DNA from: CAZEJK01 sp964512045
GTDB taxonomy: Bacteria > Acidobacteriota > Thermoanaerobaculia > Thermoanaerobaculales > Sulfomarinibacteraceae
Reading direction: 5' to 3'
Assembly: GCA_964512045.1 (NCBI GenBank)
Contig: CAZEJK010000090.1
Location: 1-19,392, forward strand
DNA length: 19,392 bases
Shown: positions 1 through 7,784 of the stretch, piece by piece
Numbering within the stretch: position 1 is the stretch's first letter
How the letters are laid out: every line of letters begins with the position of its first letter
The notes under the pieces: model-generated
What the model was told of the DNA's origin: nothing
Databases searched by the model: none
What the model saw: the letters and a program-made list of their open reading frames with translations, nothing else
Made by a program: the position numbers and the translations under genes

Positions 1-33
1 TGGCACCTCCATCAGAGCCGAACGGAAGCCGAT

Positions 34-1047
34 GTGGCGGGTCGTGCCGTTCGCCCCGAAGAGCTACCACAAAGCGGGCCGCCCGACGGGCGGTTGCGCG
101 TCGCGACCTGGAACATCCGCCAGTTCCCCGAGGATCGGGGAGGGCGACCGCTGCTCGCATCATCGGAACGTACCAACCTCACCGATCTGCGCACGTCCCT
201 GGGCGCTCTGCGGGCGGATCTCTGGGGCTTCGCTGAGATCACGCGACCGCAGCTGCTGGCGTCGCTACTGCACCCGAGCATGAAGATGGTTGTCGGGAGC
301 GAAGCCGGGCCATCAAACCTCCATGCCGTGCTCGCGTGGCGTAGCGACGGCCTGGAGCTCGTAAACCACGACTCGCGGCCGCGCGCCCTGGGGAGACCCC
401 TGGAACGGAGCGTCGGGGCATACCTGAGAAGTCGGAACGGCGGTCTCGATCTGAGTGTGCTCCAGGTGCACCTCAGAGCCCATCCGCGCGCCTACTCGTA
501 CCGGCTCGAGCAGTACGAGCAGATCGCCGCGTGGGTCGAACGTGTCGTGCAGCAGACCGGAGACGGCGACGTGATCGTGATGGGTGACCTGAACACCACC
601 GGTCCGGAGGGTGGGACGACGGCGGACGAGCTGGAGATGGCGGACCGGATCCTCGGCCGTGTCGGTCTGCGCCGTCTGGAGAACATCACCGGGTGCACCG
701 AGTACTGGGAAGGACCGGGGCCGCCGGACGGGCGGCTGGTGGCCTCGACATTGGACCATGTCTACGTGCGGGCATTGACCGAGCTCGCTGCCGACGTCCC
801 GCTGCAGGCGTGGCTCCACTGCCGACGTGCTGACTGTCAGGAGCTGATCTCGCGACCCGGTCGGGAGGACGGCACGTTTTGGGATCTATCCGATCACTGC
901 CCGCTGACGTTTGCCGTCGAGGACCGAGATCACGATCCGCCAGCAGAGCCGGCAGCTGCATCCGAAGCAGCTTCAGTGGACCCGGCCACCGATTCCGAAT
1001 CAACGGTGATCGCTCGTCGGCCGAGCAGCGTGCCCTCCGCACGGTAG
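34..1047 (+). CDS. Endonuclease/exonuclease/phosphatase (EEP) family protein, 5' end uncertain
   Basis: Members of this fold are metal-dependent phosphodiesterases or phosphatases acting on nucleic acids, lipids or sugars; the substrate here cannot be told. The family signatures are in order: WN at residues 26-27, an acidic residue E68 in FAEIT, GDLNT at 184-188, DHVYV from 241, and the terminal SDHCPL motif from 286. The GTG at 34 has a GGAAG Shine-Dalgarno 5 bases upstream and gives 337 aa. However, the frame is open back to base 1, so the true start, perhaps with an export signal, may lie before the window. The catalytic domain ends near residue 297. The last 40 residues are Ala/Ser/Pro/Asp-rich and lie antisense to the end of the convergent TolC-type gene. 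Family confidence is high; specific function is unknown. Confidence 0.85.
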   Translation: MAGRAVRPEELPQSGPPDGRLRVATWNIRQFPEDRGGRPLLASSERTNLTDLRTSLGALRADLWGFAEITRPQLLASLLHPSMKMVVGSEAGPSNLHAVLAWRSDGLELVNHDSRPRALGRPLERSVGAYLRSRNGGLDLSVLQVHLRAHPRAYSYRLEQYEQIAAWVERVVQQTGDGDVIVMGDLNTTGPEGGTTADELEMADRILGRVGLRRLENITGCTEYWEGPGPPDGRLVASTLDHVYVRALTELAADVPLQAWLHCRRADCQELISRPGREDGTFWDLSDHCPLTFAVEDRDHDPPAEPAAASEAASVDPATDSESTVIARRPSSVPSAR

Positions 1048-2687
1048 AGATCGGTCAGCGCCTTCTCCTGCTCGGCCCGCGCCTGTGCGGAGGCCACCTG
1101 TGCTTGAATCAGGAAGCGCTGCGTTTCCAGGACGTCCACATACCTGGCCATCCCGACCTCGAATCGATCCTGTTGGATCTGCAGCTCCTGCAAACGAGCA
1201 CGCACCGACTCCTCGCTCGCCTCGATCCGTGCCAGCTGGGTGCGTGCTGCAACCAGCGCGAGCTCGACCTCCGTGCGCACCTGCGCTTCCGAAGCACTGA
1301 GCTGAGCCTCGGCCTGTCGTCGCGCCAGGACGGTGCGCTCGAGACGGGCCCGCTCTCCTCGGCCCGACAGAGGAACCGACAGCTCGAGGCCGATGCTCGA
1401 GCTGTCGTACGGAGTGCTATCGACCAGGTGCTCGAGGCCGTCGCCGAGCTCGAGACCGAGGCTCGTACGACCGTAGGCGGCGACCAGGTCCAGCGACGGA
1501 CCGAGGGCGTCGCGGGCGGCCAGCTCATCGAGCTCACGGTTTGCCCGTTCGATGCGCGCCGTGGCGAGCAGTGGACGATGCTGTAACGCACGATCAACGC
1601 TTGCCGCAAGGTCCAGCTCGTCCATCGTGCCGGAGGGCGCGGTCTGGGTTGCCACCAGCGGCCGAGACGCTTCACGGCCGAGGCCGAGCAGGTTTCTGAG
1701 GCGCGCGGCGACGATCCGTAGCTGACCCCTGGCTGCGATCAGGTCAGCTCGCCGTGCGGCGTGCTCCGCCTCTGCAGCCAGCACGGCGGACTGCACCTCA
1801 CGACCAGCGTCCACTCGGTCGCGGCTGATCTTCAGCTGCTCGGCAGCAAGCTCGACACCCACCTCGTGAACACGGACGACCTCCTGCGCTTGCACCAGAT
1901 CCCAGTAGGCCCGCTCGACCTCCGCCACCGTGTCGAGAACCGCCTGGCGAAGCTGCCACAAGCTCTGTACCGACCGGTTCTCGGCCTGCCGGACCGCAAC
2001 GAGGTTCACGTCCCGCCTCCGGCCCTCGAGCAGCGACTGTGTGAGCTCCAGGGTCCATGCGCCCTGATACTCACGCGGAGTGAAGTTCGTCGATGATCGG
2101 TCGAGGATGCCGATCAGCCGCAGCTGCGTACCTGTCGGCCACAGCTTGCTGACGGTCGTGGTCAGGTTGAGGCTCTCCTGATCCAGCGACGGCGGGCGTG
2201 CAGGGCTTGGCTCGTCATCACCGTTTCCGTCACCGTTGTCACCACCTCCCTGACCGAAGGTGAACGCCTGCACCGCGGACAGCTGCCGGCGCGACTCATC
2301 TCCGATCAACGAACCCGTCAGGTACGGATCGAACACCGAGAGCTCCTCGGAGCGGAACGTCTCGGCGAGCAGGGGATCGTACCGCAGCACCTGCAAGGCG
2401 GGGTTGTGCTCCAGCGCACGAACGATCGCCTCGTGACGGGACAGGCGAAGTGGCGACCCGGCATTGCGCTCGTTGGCACGCTGCTCCCTGGGAGCCGCGT
2501 TCTCAGCTCCGCTGCGATCTGAGTCGTGCTCCTCGGCCGTAGCCGGCGCTGGCGCGATCAGCAGTGGTGGCGGCGGAGCAGGGAGCTGGCGCTGTCGATC
2601 CGCACGCGAGCTGGCGCACGCACCGGCAAGAGCACAGGCTACCAGCAGGACATACCATTGCCAGATCGTGAGTGCGCGAACGCTCAT
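930..2687 (-). CDS. TolC-type outer-membrane efflux lipoprotein
   Basis: This is the outer-membrane channel of the tripartite pump encoded upstream. The 585-aa protein starts with a hydrophobic signal ending in the lipobox-like LAGAC (Cys24), so lipid anchoring is likely. A Pro/Ala/Glu-rich linker (about 30-78) precedes the two OEP repeats, which are rich in long Ala/Arg/Glu/Gln helices. Between the first two predicted beta strands sits a Gly/Asp/Asn-rich insert (146-160). The protein exceeds the usual 420-500 aa because of the N-terminal linker and a low-complexity Ser/Ala/Gly C-terminal tail. The ATG at 2687 is chosen because it overlaps the preceding stop (ATGA), has AGGAG 5 bases upstream and begins the signal peptide; the open frame further upstream only shadows the neighbouring gene. 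Last gene of the efflux operon. Confidence 0.92.
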   Translation of the reverse strand: MSVRALTIWQWYVLLVACALAGACASSRADRQRQLPAPPPPLLIAPAPATAEEHDSDRSGAENAAPREQRANERNAGSPLRLSRHEAIVRALEHNPALQVLRYDPLLAETFRSEELSVFDPYLTGSLIGDESRRQLSAVQAFTFGQGGGDNGDGNGDDEPSPARPPSLDQESLNLTTTVSKLWPTGTQLRLIGILDRSSTNFTPREYQGAWTLELTQSLLEGRRRDVNLVAVRQAENRSVQSLWQLRQAVLDTVAEVERAYWDLVQAQEVVRVHEVGVELAAEQLKISRDRVDAGREVQSAVLAAEAEHAARRADLIAARGQLRIVAARLRNLLGLGREASRPLVATQTAPSGTMDELDLAASVDRALQHRPLLATARIERANRELDELAARDALGPSLDLVAAYGRTSLGLELGDGLEHLVDSTPYDSSSIGLELSVPLSGRGERARLERTVLARRQAEAQLSASEAQVRTEVELALVAARTQLARIEASEESVRARLQELQIQQDRFEVGMARYVDVLETQRFLIQAQVASAQARAEQEKALTDLYRAEGTLLGRRAITVDSESVAGSTEAASDAAAGSAGGS

Positions 2688-3016
2688 GACTGCTCCTCGC
2701 TCTCGGGCTCGGTCTCGGGATCGAAACCGACTCGCCGTTCCACAGGAAGCACCAGAGCCTCCAGATGGCGGTGAGCTCGCTTGCTCTGGCGAAACTCCTC
2801 GAGCGCCTCGAGCACCGGATCGACCAGATCGTCCTCGAGCTGAGCCTGGATGACCGTGAGGCGCCCAGGAAACGCCTGAGATCCTTCGTGGCGTCCGTCC
2901 GAGTCTCGACCTGCGACTCGCTGGTAGCAGGTCCACACCCTCAGGCCGTTCTCGCGCAACAGCGCTTCTAATCTCTCGGTGTACTGCACATGCACTGACA
3001 GGTGGAGAAGCTTCAT
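2684..3016 (-). CDS. PII-like small protein of an RND efflux operon
   Basis: This 110-aa protein has the size and ferredoxin-like layout of PII proteins: strand (MKLLHLSVHV), helix (YTERLEALLRENG), strand and a T-loop-like Gly/Asp/Arg-rich segment (about 34-50), strand (LTVIQAQLE), helix (DDLVDPVLEALEEF), then a final strand with LPVE, which recalls the LPVE near the end of GlnB. A 15-residue acidic tail follows. Small PII-like proteins (the PG0541-type transporter-associated family) are known beside RND transporters, but I assign the family by eye. It overlaps the pump stop and the TolC start by 4 bases each, so it is translated with them. The upstream GGAAGGAAG is a good ribosome site. It probably senses a small molecule or metal, or regulates the pump; the ligand is unknown. 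A DUF3240-like protein is an alternative label. Confidence 0.75.
   Translation of the reverse strand: MKLLHLSVHVQYTERLEALLRENGLRVWTCYQRVAGRDSDGRHEGSQAFPGRLTVIQAQLEDDLVDPVLEALEEFRQSKRAHRHLEALVLPVERRVGFDPETEPESEEQS
2693..2697 (-). promoter_or_regulatory. Shine-Dalgarno of the TolC-type gene
   Basis: AGGAG on the minus strand lies 5 bases before the ATG at 2687, inside the end of the PII-like gene. It decides the start codon among several in-frame candidates upstream. Confidence 0.7.
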
Positions 3017-6000
3017 GCGCGGCTTCCTTCCTGCGAGCTGCCTCGGACCGTGCGCAGCACGCGCTGCTGCAGCTGATCCATCAGGGTGTACACCACCGGG
3101 ACGACCACGATCGTCAGGAACGTGGTGGCCACCAGGCCGGCCGCAACCGCAACGCCGAGGGGCGCCCGCGCTTCACCACCGGCACCGAACCCGAGTGCGA
3201 TGGGCAGCATCCCCAGGACAGTTGAGAAGGTCGTCATCAGCACCGGACGGAGCCGCACGTGGGCAGCTTCCTTGGCTGCGGCGATCAGCTCGAACCCCCG
3301 CTGTCGGAGCACGTTGGTGTAGTCGATAAGGAGAATGGCGTTCTTCGTGGCCATACCGAGCAACATGATGATCCCGATGAAGGAGTAGATGTTGAACGTC
3401 ATCCCGAGCACCCACAGCCCCCCGAAGGCACCAATGCCAGCCAAAGGCAATGCCACCAGGATGGTCAACGGGTACAGAAACGACTCGAACTGCGCGGACA
3501 GCACCAGGTAGATGAAGACGACCGAGAACACCAGCGCGATCGTCAGATAGAAGAACGACTCCTTGAAGTCTTGTGCCTGGCCCGCCACTCTGAACTGGAA
3601 CCCGGGCGGCAACGAATCTGACAGATAGGTCTCCAGACGCTCGATCGCATCGCCGAGCGCGACGCCAGGCGGGTTGGAAGCCGAGATCGTCGCCGAGCGG
3701 AGGCGATTGAAGTGGTGGATCTCGCTCGGCCCGATCGTCTCCTCCACTGAAGCGAGGTTGCCGAGCGGAACGAGCTGACCTGCAGCCCCCCGCACGTAGA
3801 AGCTCTCCAAGGAAGCCGGAACCAGCTCCCCCTTGCCGACGATCTCCGGGATCACCTCATACCGTTCGCTTGCGCGTTCGATCTCCGAGATCTCCGGTTC
3901 CCCGAGCAGGAACCGCAACGTGTTCGAGATGTCCGCGACCGTGATCCCGAGCTCGGACATCTTGTCGCGGTTGATGATGACGTCGACCTGGGGTTTGTTG
4001 ACCTTCAAGTTGGAGTTCACGCCGATGAAGTCCGGATGCTGGCGCATCCAGCGCATGATCTGCTCTTGCTGCTCGGCCAGCTCGGCCAGCTCGGTGCTCT
4101 GCAGAACCACCTGCACGGGCGCCTCACTGGGACCGGCGATCGAGGTTTCGATCACGAACGCGCGGCCACCCGGAATCTGACCGAGCCGCTGCCGGACCTC
4201 CTGCATCACCTCCGTCTGGTGGCGCTCCCGCTCGCTTCGTGGCGTCAGGTGCACGAATGCAATCCCGTTATTGACCTCGCCGGGACCGGCGCCCCGTGCC
4301 AGACCGATTGCAAGGAACTGGTGCTGGACCTCTGGGGTCTCGGCAAGGACCTGCTCCACCTGCCGGGCATACTGATCGGTAGCTCGCAGCGTCGAGCCCT
4401 CCGCCGTCTCGAACGAGATGAGAAACTCCGAGCGGTCCACCGAAGGCACAAACTCTGTCGAGAGCTGGGTGAAAAGCACCACAGACAGCGCAACGGCCAT
4501 CGCACCGACCACCATGGTCACCACACGGTGCGCAAACGCGCGATCCAAGACCCAGTAATACAAGCCCGTGACCCTCGTCCAGTGGCGCTCAGTCATCTGA
4601 TAGAAGGCGCCATGCGTCTCCGGTACCTTGAGGAAACGTGAGCACAGCATCGGCGTGAGGGTGAGTGCCGTGAAGGTGGACGCGAACACCGTTCCGGCCA
4701 CCGTCAGGCCGAACTCTCGGAAGAACCGGCCGATCAAACCCTGCGTGAACGCCACAGGGATGAACACGGCGCCCAGCGTGAGCGAGTTGGCGATGGCTGC
4801 AAACGCCACCTCCGTTGTTCCGGTCCGAGCGGCAGGAACCTGCTCGACCCCGGCCTCCTGCTGTCGATAGACGCTTTCCAAGATCACGATCGCGTCGTCG
4901 ATGACGATTCCGATCACGAGGATCAGCCCGAGCATGGTCAACGTGTTGATGCTGAACCCGAGGATCTGCATCATCGCCAGCCCGCCGAGCAACGATGTCG
5001 GGATCGCCACCGAGGTGATCAGGGTCCCCGAGCCGGTCCGCAAGAAGAACAGCACCACGACGACCACCAGGAGTGTGGCGATCAGAATGGTGAGCAGCAG
5101 GTCGCGAAGGGAGTCCTCGATGTAGGTGGAGCTATCAGAGGCGATCGTGTAGGTCAACCCGGGTGGAAACTGCCTGGACAGCTCCTCGATCCGCTCGAGC
5201 ACCGTGTTCGCGAGCTCGACCGTGTTCGCGTCGCTTTGCTTGACGATCCCGAGACCGACAGAAGGTTCTGCCGAGAACCGCGCCACCTGTCGATCGTTCT
5301 CGAGCCCGGCAACGACCTCGCCGACATCGCGGATCCGGACAGGGCTACCGTTGCGCACTGCGACGATCAGGTCGTTGAGGGGCTCTGGCGAGTCGAACTG
5401 GCCCTGCGTCTTGATCAAGAACTCGCGCATCCGGCTCTCCACTCGGCCGGACGGAATATCGACATTGTTGGCGCGAATGGTGCCGACCACGTCCTGAACC
5501 GTCAAGCCGTGGCCGGCAAGCCGTTCGGGGTCCAGACGGACGCGAACTGCATACAACCTGGCGCCGCCGACCTGAATCCTACCGACACCACGGATGCTCT
5601 CGAGCTGCTCCTTGAGCACCTTGTCTGCATACTCGGTGAGCCGGACGAGATCCCAGCGCTCGTCAGCAGTGAGCGCAACCCACATGATCGCCTGCGCATC
5701 TGGATCGAGCTTGGAGACGATCGGTGCCTCGATGTCCTGGGGAAGCTCCCGGCGAGCACGCTCGACACGGTCGCGGACGTCCTGGGTCGCGATATCGATA
5801 TCGCGCCACAGCTCGAACTCCGCAGTCACGGTTGCCACTTGCTCGCGAGCAGTGGACGTGAGCTCCTTCAACCCCTCGATCGTATTGATCTCCTCCTCTA
5901 AAGGATCGATGATCTCCGTCTCGATGACCTCCGGCTCGGCGCCCGGCAAGACCACGTTGACGCTCACAATCGGAAAATCGATGTCCGGAATCTCGCGGAC

Positions 6001-6096
6001 CGGCATCTGCTCGTAGGCATAGATCCCGAATATCGCCACGATCAAGAAGACGACAATGGTCAGGACTGGGCGACGGATGCACAGGTTCCAGATCAT
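3013..6096 (-). CDS. RND efflux pump, HAE1 (AcrB-like) family, inner-membrane permease
   Basis: This is the proton-driven inner-membrane transporter of the tripartite pump, exporting hydrophobic or amphiphilic compounds. Its 1027 aa match full AcrB-type length. It begins with the typical first transmembrane segment after FCIRRP-like residues (here NLCIRRP), followed by the porter-domain start PDIDFPIVSVNVVLPGA. The proton-relay residues are intact: Asp400-Asp401 in GIVIDDAIVILES (TM4) and Lys918 in GMATKNAILLID (TM10). The two large periplasmic loops (about 30-330 and 550-845) and two sets of six membrane segments are all present. The intact acidic pair and lysine, and the lack of CusA-type metal signatures, favour a drug or lipid exporter over a metal pump. 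ATGA overlaps join it to the adaptor before it and the PII-like gene after it. Confidence 0.95.
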   Translation of the reverse strand: MIWNLCIRRPVLTIVVFLIVAIFGIYAYEQMPVREIPDIDFPIVSVNVVLPGAEPEVIETEIIDPLEEEINTIEGLKELTSTAREQVATVTAEFELWRDIDIATQDVRDRVERARRELPQDIEAPIVSKLDPDAQAIMWVALTADERWDLVRLTEYADKVLKEQLESIRGVGRIQVGGARLYAVRVRLDPERLAGHGLTVQDVVGTIRANNVDIPSGRVESRMREFLIKTQGQFDSPEPLNDLIVAVRNGSPVRIRDVGEVVAGLENDRQVARFSAEPSVGLGIVKQSDANTVELANTVLERIEELSRQFPPGLTYTIASDSSTYIEDSLRDLLLTILIATLLVVVVVLFFLRTGSGTLITSVAIPTSLLGGLAMMQILGFSINTLTMLGLILVIGIVIDDAIVILESVYRQQEAGVEQVPAARTGTTEVAFAAIANSLTLGAVFIPVAFTQGLIGRFFREFGLTVAGTVFASTFTALTLTPMLCSRFLKVPETHGAFYQMTERHWTRVTGLYYWVLDRAFAHRVVTMVVGAMAVALSVVLFTQLSTEFVPSVDRSEFLISFETAEGSTLRATDQYARQVEQVLAETPEVQHQFLAIGLARGAGPGEVNNGIAFVHLTPRSERERHQTEVMQEVRQRLGQIPGGRAFVIETSIAGPSEAPVQVVLQSTELAELAEQQEQIMRWMRQHPDFIGVNSNLKVNKPQVDVIINRDKMSELGITVADISNTLRFLLGEPEISEIERASERYEVIPEIVGKGELVPASLESFYVRGAAGQLVPLGNLASVEETIGPSEIHHFNRLRSATISASNPPGVALGDAIERLETYLSDSLPPGFQFRVAGQAQDFKESFFYLTIALVFSVVFIYLVLSAQFESFLYPLTILVALPLAGIGAFGGLWVLGMTFNIYSFIGIIMLLGMATKNAILLIDYTNVLRQRGFELIAAAKEAAHVRLRPVLMTTFSTVLGMLPIALGFGAGGEARAPLGVAVAAGLVATTFLTIVVVPVVYTLMDQLQQRVLRTVRGSSQEGSRA

Positions 6097-7304
6097 GACC
6101 GAGAACCCGTGTCTCTCGGAGTCGGCGTCCCGGCCGTGTTCGCAGTGACAGGATCACCATCGGCGAGGTTCATCTGGCCAGCTCGCACCACGGTCTCGCC
6201 GACCTCGAGCCCCGAGAGGATCTCGACGCTTCCAGGCTCGCGGAGGCCGATCTCGACCTGGCGCCGGCGAGCCGTGCCGTCAACGACCACGTACGCGATG
6301 TAACCCTGGCGCGTGCTGACCAGACACTCCTCGGGGATCATCGGTCGTCCTTCACGAAGCTCCACCGTGATCTCGACCGCGACAAACGAACCAGGCTTCA
6401 GAACCTCGTCGGTGTTGGCGATCTCCGCCTTCACCGGAAACATCCGCGAGCCCTCGTCCACCGCGGGACTGATGAAGGTGATGGCTCCGGTGAAGATCCG
6501 GTCTGGAAATGCGGAGACGCGAGCGCGGACCTCTTGGCCAAGCTCAACGCGGTCGAGACTGCGATCTGGCACCTGTGCGACGACCTCAAGTGGGTCGAGG
6601 GTATAGAGAGTGGCCAGCGGCGTGCCCACCTGCACCAGATCTCCTGTATCCACCAGCCTGAGGGAGATCCGTCCAGCGACTGGAGCTCGCACCTCGGCAT
6701 CCGCCAGCTGCTCTTCCAGCAGCGAGATCTCTGCATCCAGCTGACCGAGGGTTGCCTCCGCTGCCTCCGAAGCGCTCACGGCCTCGTCGAGCTCTTCCTG
6801 GCTCGCCGAACCACGCTCGTACAGGGTGCGCACTCGCCGGTGCGTTGCCCTGGCAAGCTCCGCGCGAGCCATCTGTGCAGCACGAGCCGCCGCTGCTGCA
6901 TCGAGCTGGTCCTCGATCTTCACGCGCTCGATCGACACCAGGAGCTGTCCAGTCTCGACGCGCTCACCCTCTGCGAAGTGGATCGACTGCACCGGCCCCG
7001 CCACCTCACTACGGAGCTCGACGGTCTCCACCGATCGCAGGGTTCCGGTGGAGGACACAGTCTCACGGATGTCGCGCGCAGAGACCAGAACGGTATCAAC
7101 GCGCGCAGGGGGCCTGTCGGCGCCGGCGGGCTGCGCGTCACTTCCCGCGCCACCGCAGCCCACCGCTGCGAGGAGAAGCGTGGAGAGCAATGTCGCTCCG
7201 CACAAGGGGCGGAGATGCCGGGAGATCGCTTTTCGCCGAGCCCTGGTATCCGGGCCGGTTACAAGACCGTGGATCGAGCAGTGCGAGCGCCGGCATAGGC
7301 TCAT
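6093..7304 (-). CDS. RND efflux periplasmic adaptor (membrane-fusion lipoprotein)
   Basis: This 403-aa protein bridges the RND pump and the TolC-type channel in the periplasm. A hydrophobic segment (about 37-49) ends in AAVGC (Cys50), a plausible lipobox, after an unusually long basic leader. Next come the biotinyl-lipoyl half motif (EVAGPVQSIHFAEGERVETGQLL), an alpha-helical hairpin rich in Ala/Glu/Arg, the second lipoyl half (VRAPVAGRISLRLVDTGDLV), then beta-barrel and membrane-proximal domains. The ATG at 7304 is chosen because GGAGGT lies 6 bases upstream; an in-frame ATG at 7421 would add 39 residues with no such site. It is the first gene of the efflux operon; the stop overlaps the pump start by 4 bases. 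I see no convincing promoter in the 166-base gap upstream. Confidence 0.92.
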   Translation of the reverse strand: MSLCRRSHCSIHGLVTGPDTRARRKAISRHLRPLCGATLLSTLLLAAVGCGGAGSDAQPAGADRPPARVDTVLVSARDIRETVSSTGTLRSVETVELRSEVAGPVQSIHFAEGERVETGQLLVSIERVKIEDQLDAAAAARAAQMARAELARATHRRVRTLYERGSASQEELDEAVSASEAAEATLGQLDAEISLLEEQLADAEVRAPVAGRISLRLVDTGDLVQVGTPLATLYTLDPLEVVAQVPDRSLDRVELGQEVRARVSAFPDRIFTGAITFISPAVDEGSRMFPVKAEIANTDEVLKPGSFVAVEITVELREGRPMIPEECLVSTRQGYIAYVVVDGTARRRQVEIGLREPGSVEILSGLEVGETVVRAGQMNLADGDPVTANTAGTPTPRDTGSRS

Positions 7305-7310
7305 CTGTCC

Positions 7311-7316
7311 ACCTCC
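7311..7316 (-). promoter_or_regulatory. Shine-Dalgarno of the adaptor gene
   Basis: GGAGGT on the minus strand, 6 bases before the ATG at 7304. It is a near-perfect site and settles the start of the first efflux gene. Confidence 0.75.
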
Positions 7317-7470
7317 GAGCCGCGCAGGTCGCCGGTTGGCCGTGATGGATACTCCTGCCTGACGGCTCATCCCGAGATCGTGCGGCGCAGAAAACCCTAG
7401 CACAGCGACCAACCTGGCCATAGGCTCGGCATTGGGAAAAGTGCTCTGCTGCGGCCTGCGGATGCGTTCG

Positions 7471-7767
7471 CTAACCCTTTGCCTCGACGGACTGGATCTT
7501 GTCGGCGCCGGTCTGGTGGCGGTCCGTGCGCGTCCCGATCTTCAGGACCGTTGACACACGCGGCGCGCCCATCTCGTGGACCACCTCGTGGCAGCGGCGA
7601 ACGGCGGTCATGACATCGTTCCACTCGCCCTCGATATTCGTTCCGTAGGCGTGCAGGCGAGGGGACAGGCCCGCCTCGGTCAGGATTCGCTCGCACTCGG
7701 CCACGTACGTGGAAACTGAAACGCCAACTCCGAGAGGAACCACCGTCAGGTCTGCGATCACATACAT
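7471..7767 (-). CDS. MTH1187/YkoF-type thiamine-binding protein
   Basis: The 98-aa product matches the small MTH1187 (DUF77, Thiamine_BP) family: an N-terminal strand with VIADLTVVPLG, the conserved GVSVSTYVAEC segment, then HAYGTNIEGEW and a helix ending in CHEVVHEMGAPRVST, followed by a TRTDR strand. Members are ferredoxin-like homotetramers; related proteins bind thiamine or its precursors, but the physiological role is unsettled. The ATG at 7767 has GGGAG 6 bases upstream. The gene begins 17 bases after the barrel-protein stop, so the two are probably cotranscribed; 166 bases then separate it from the efflux adaptor on the same strand. Whether it shares a transcript with the pump is not shown. 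Confidence 0.88.
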   Translation of the reverse strand: MYVIADLTVVPLGVGVSVSTYVAECERILTEAGLSPRLHAYGTNIEGEWNDVMTAVRRCHEVVHEMGAPRVSTVLKIGTRTDRHQTGADKIQSVEAKG

Positions 7768-7784
7768 GTTGAACTCCCAACAGA

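Noticed and set aside
2688..2936. N-terminal extension of the TolC-type frame
   Set aside because: It overlaps the PII-like gene out of frame and is Arg/Gly/Ser-rich; the lipoprotein signal and ribosome site fix the start at 2687.
4069..4095. Tandem GCTCGGCCA repeat
   Set aside because: It lies within the RND gene and encodes a repeated Ala-Glu-Leu in a helix; there is no sign of a separate element.
7305..7470. Promoter or terminator between the thiamine-binding and adaptor genes
   Set aside because: Candidate boxes (TTGGTC, TAGGGT) have impossible spacing and no stem precedes the short T-run, so nothing can be supported.
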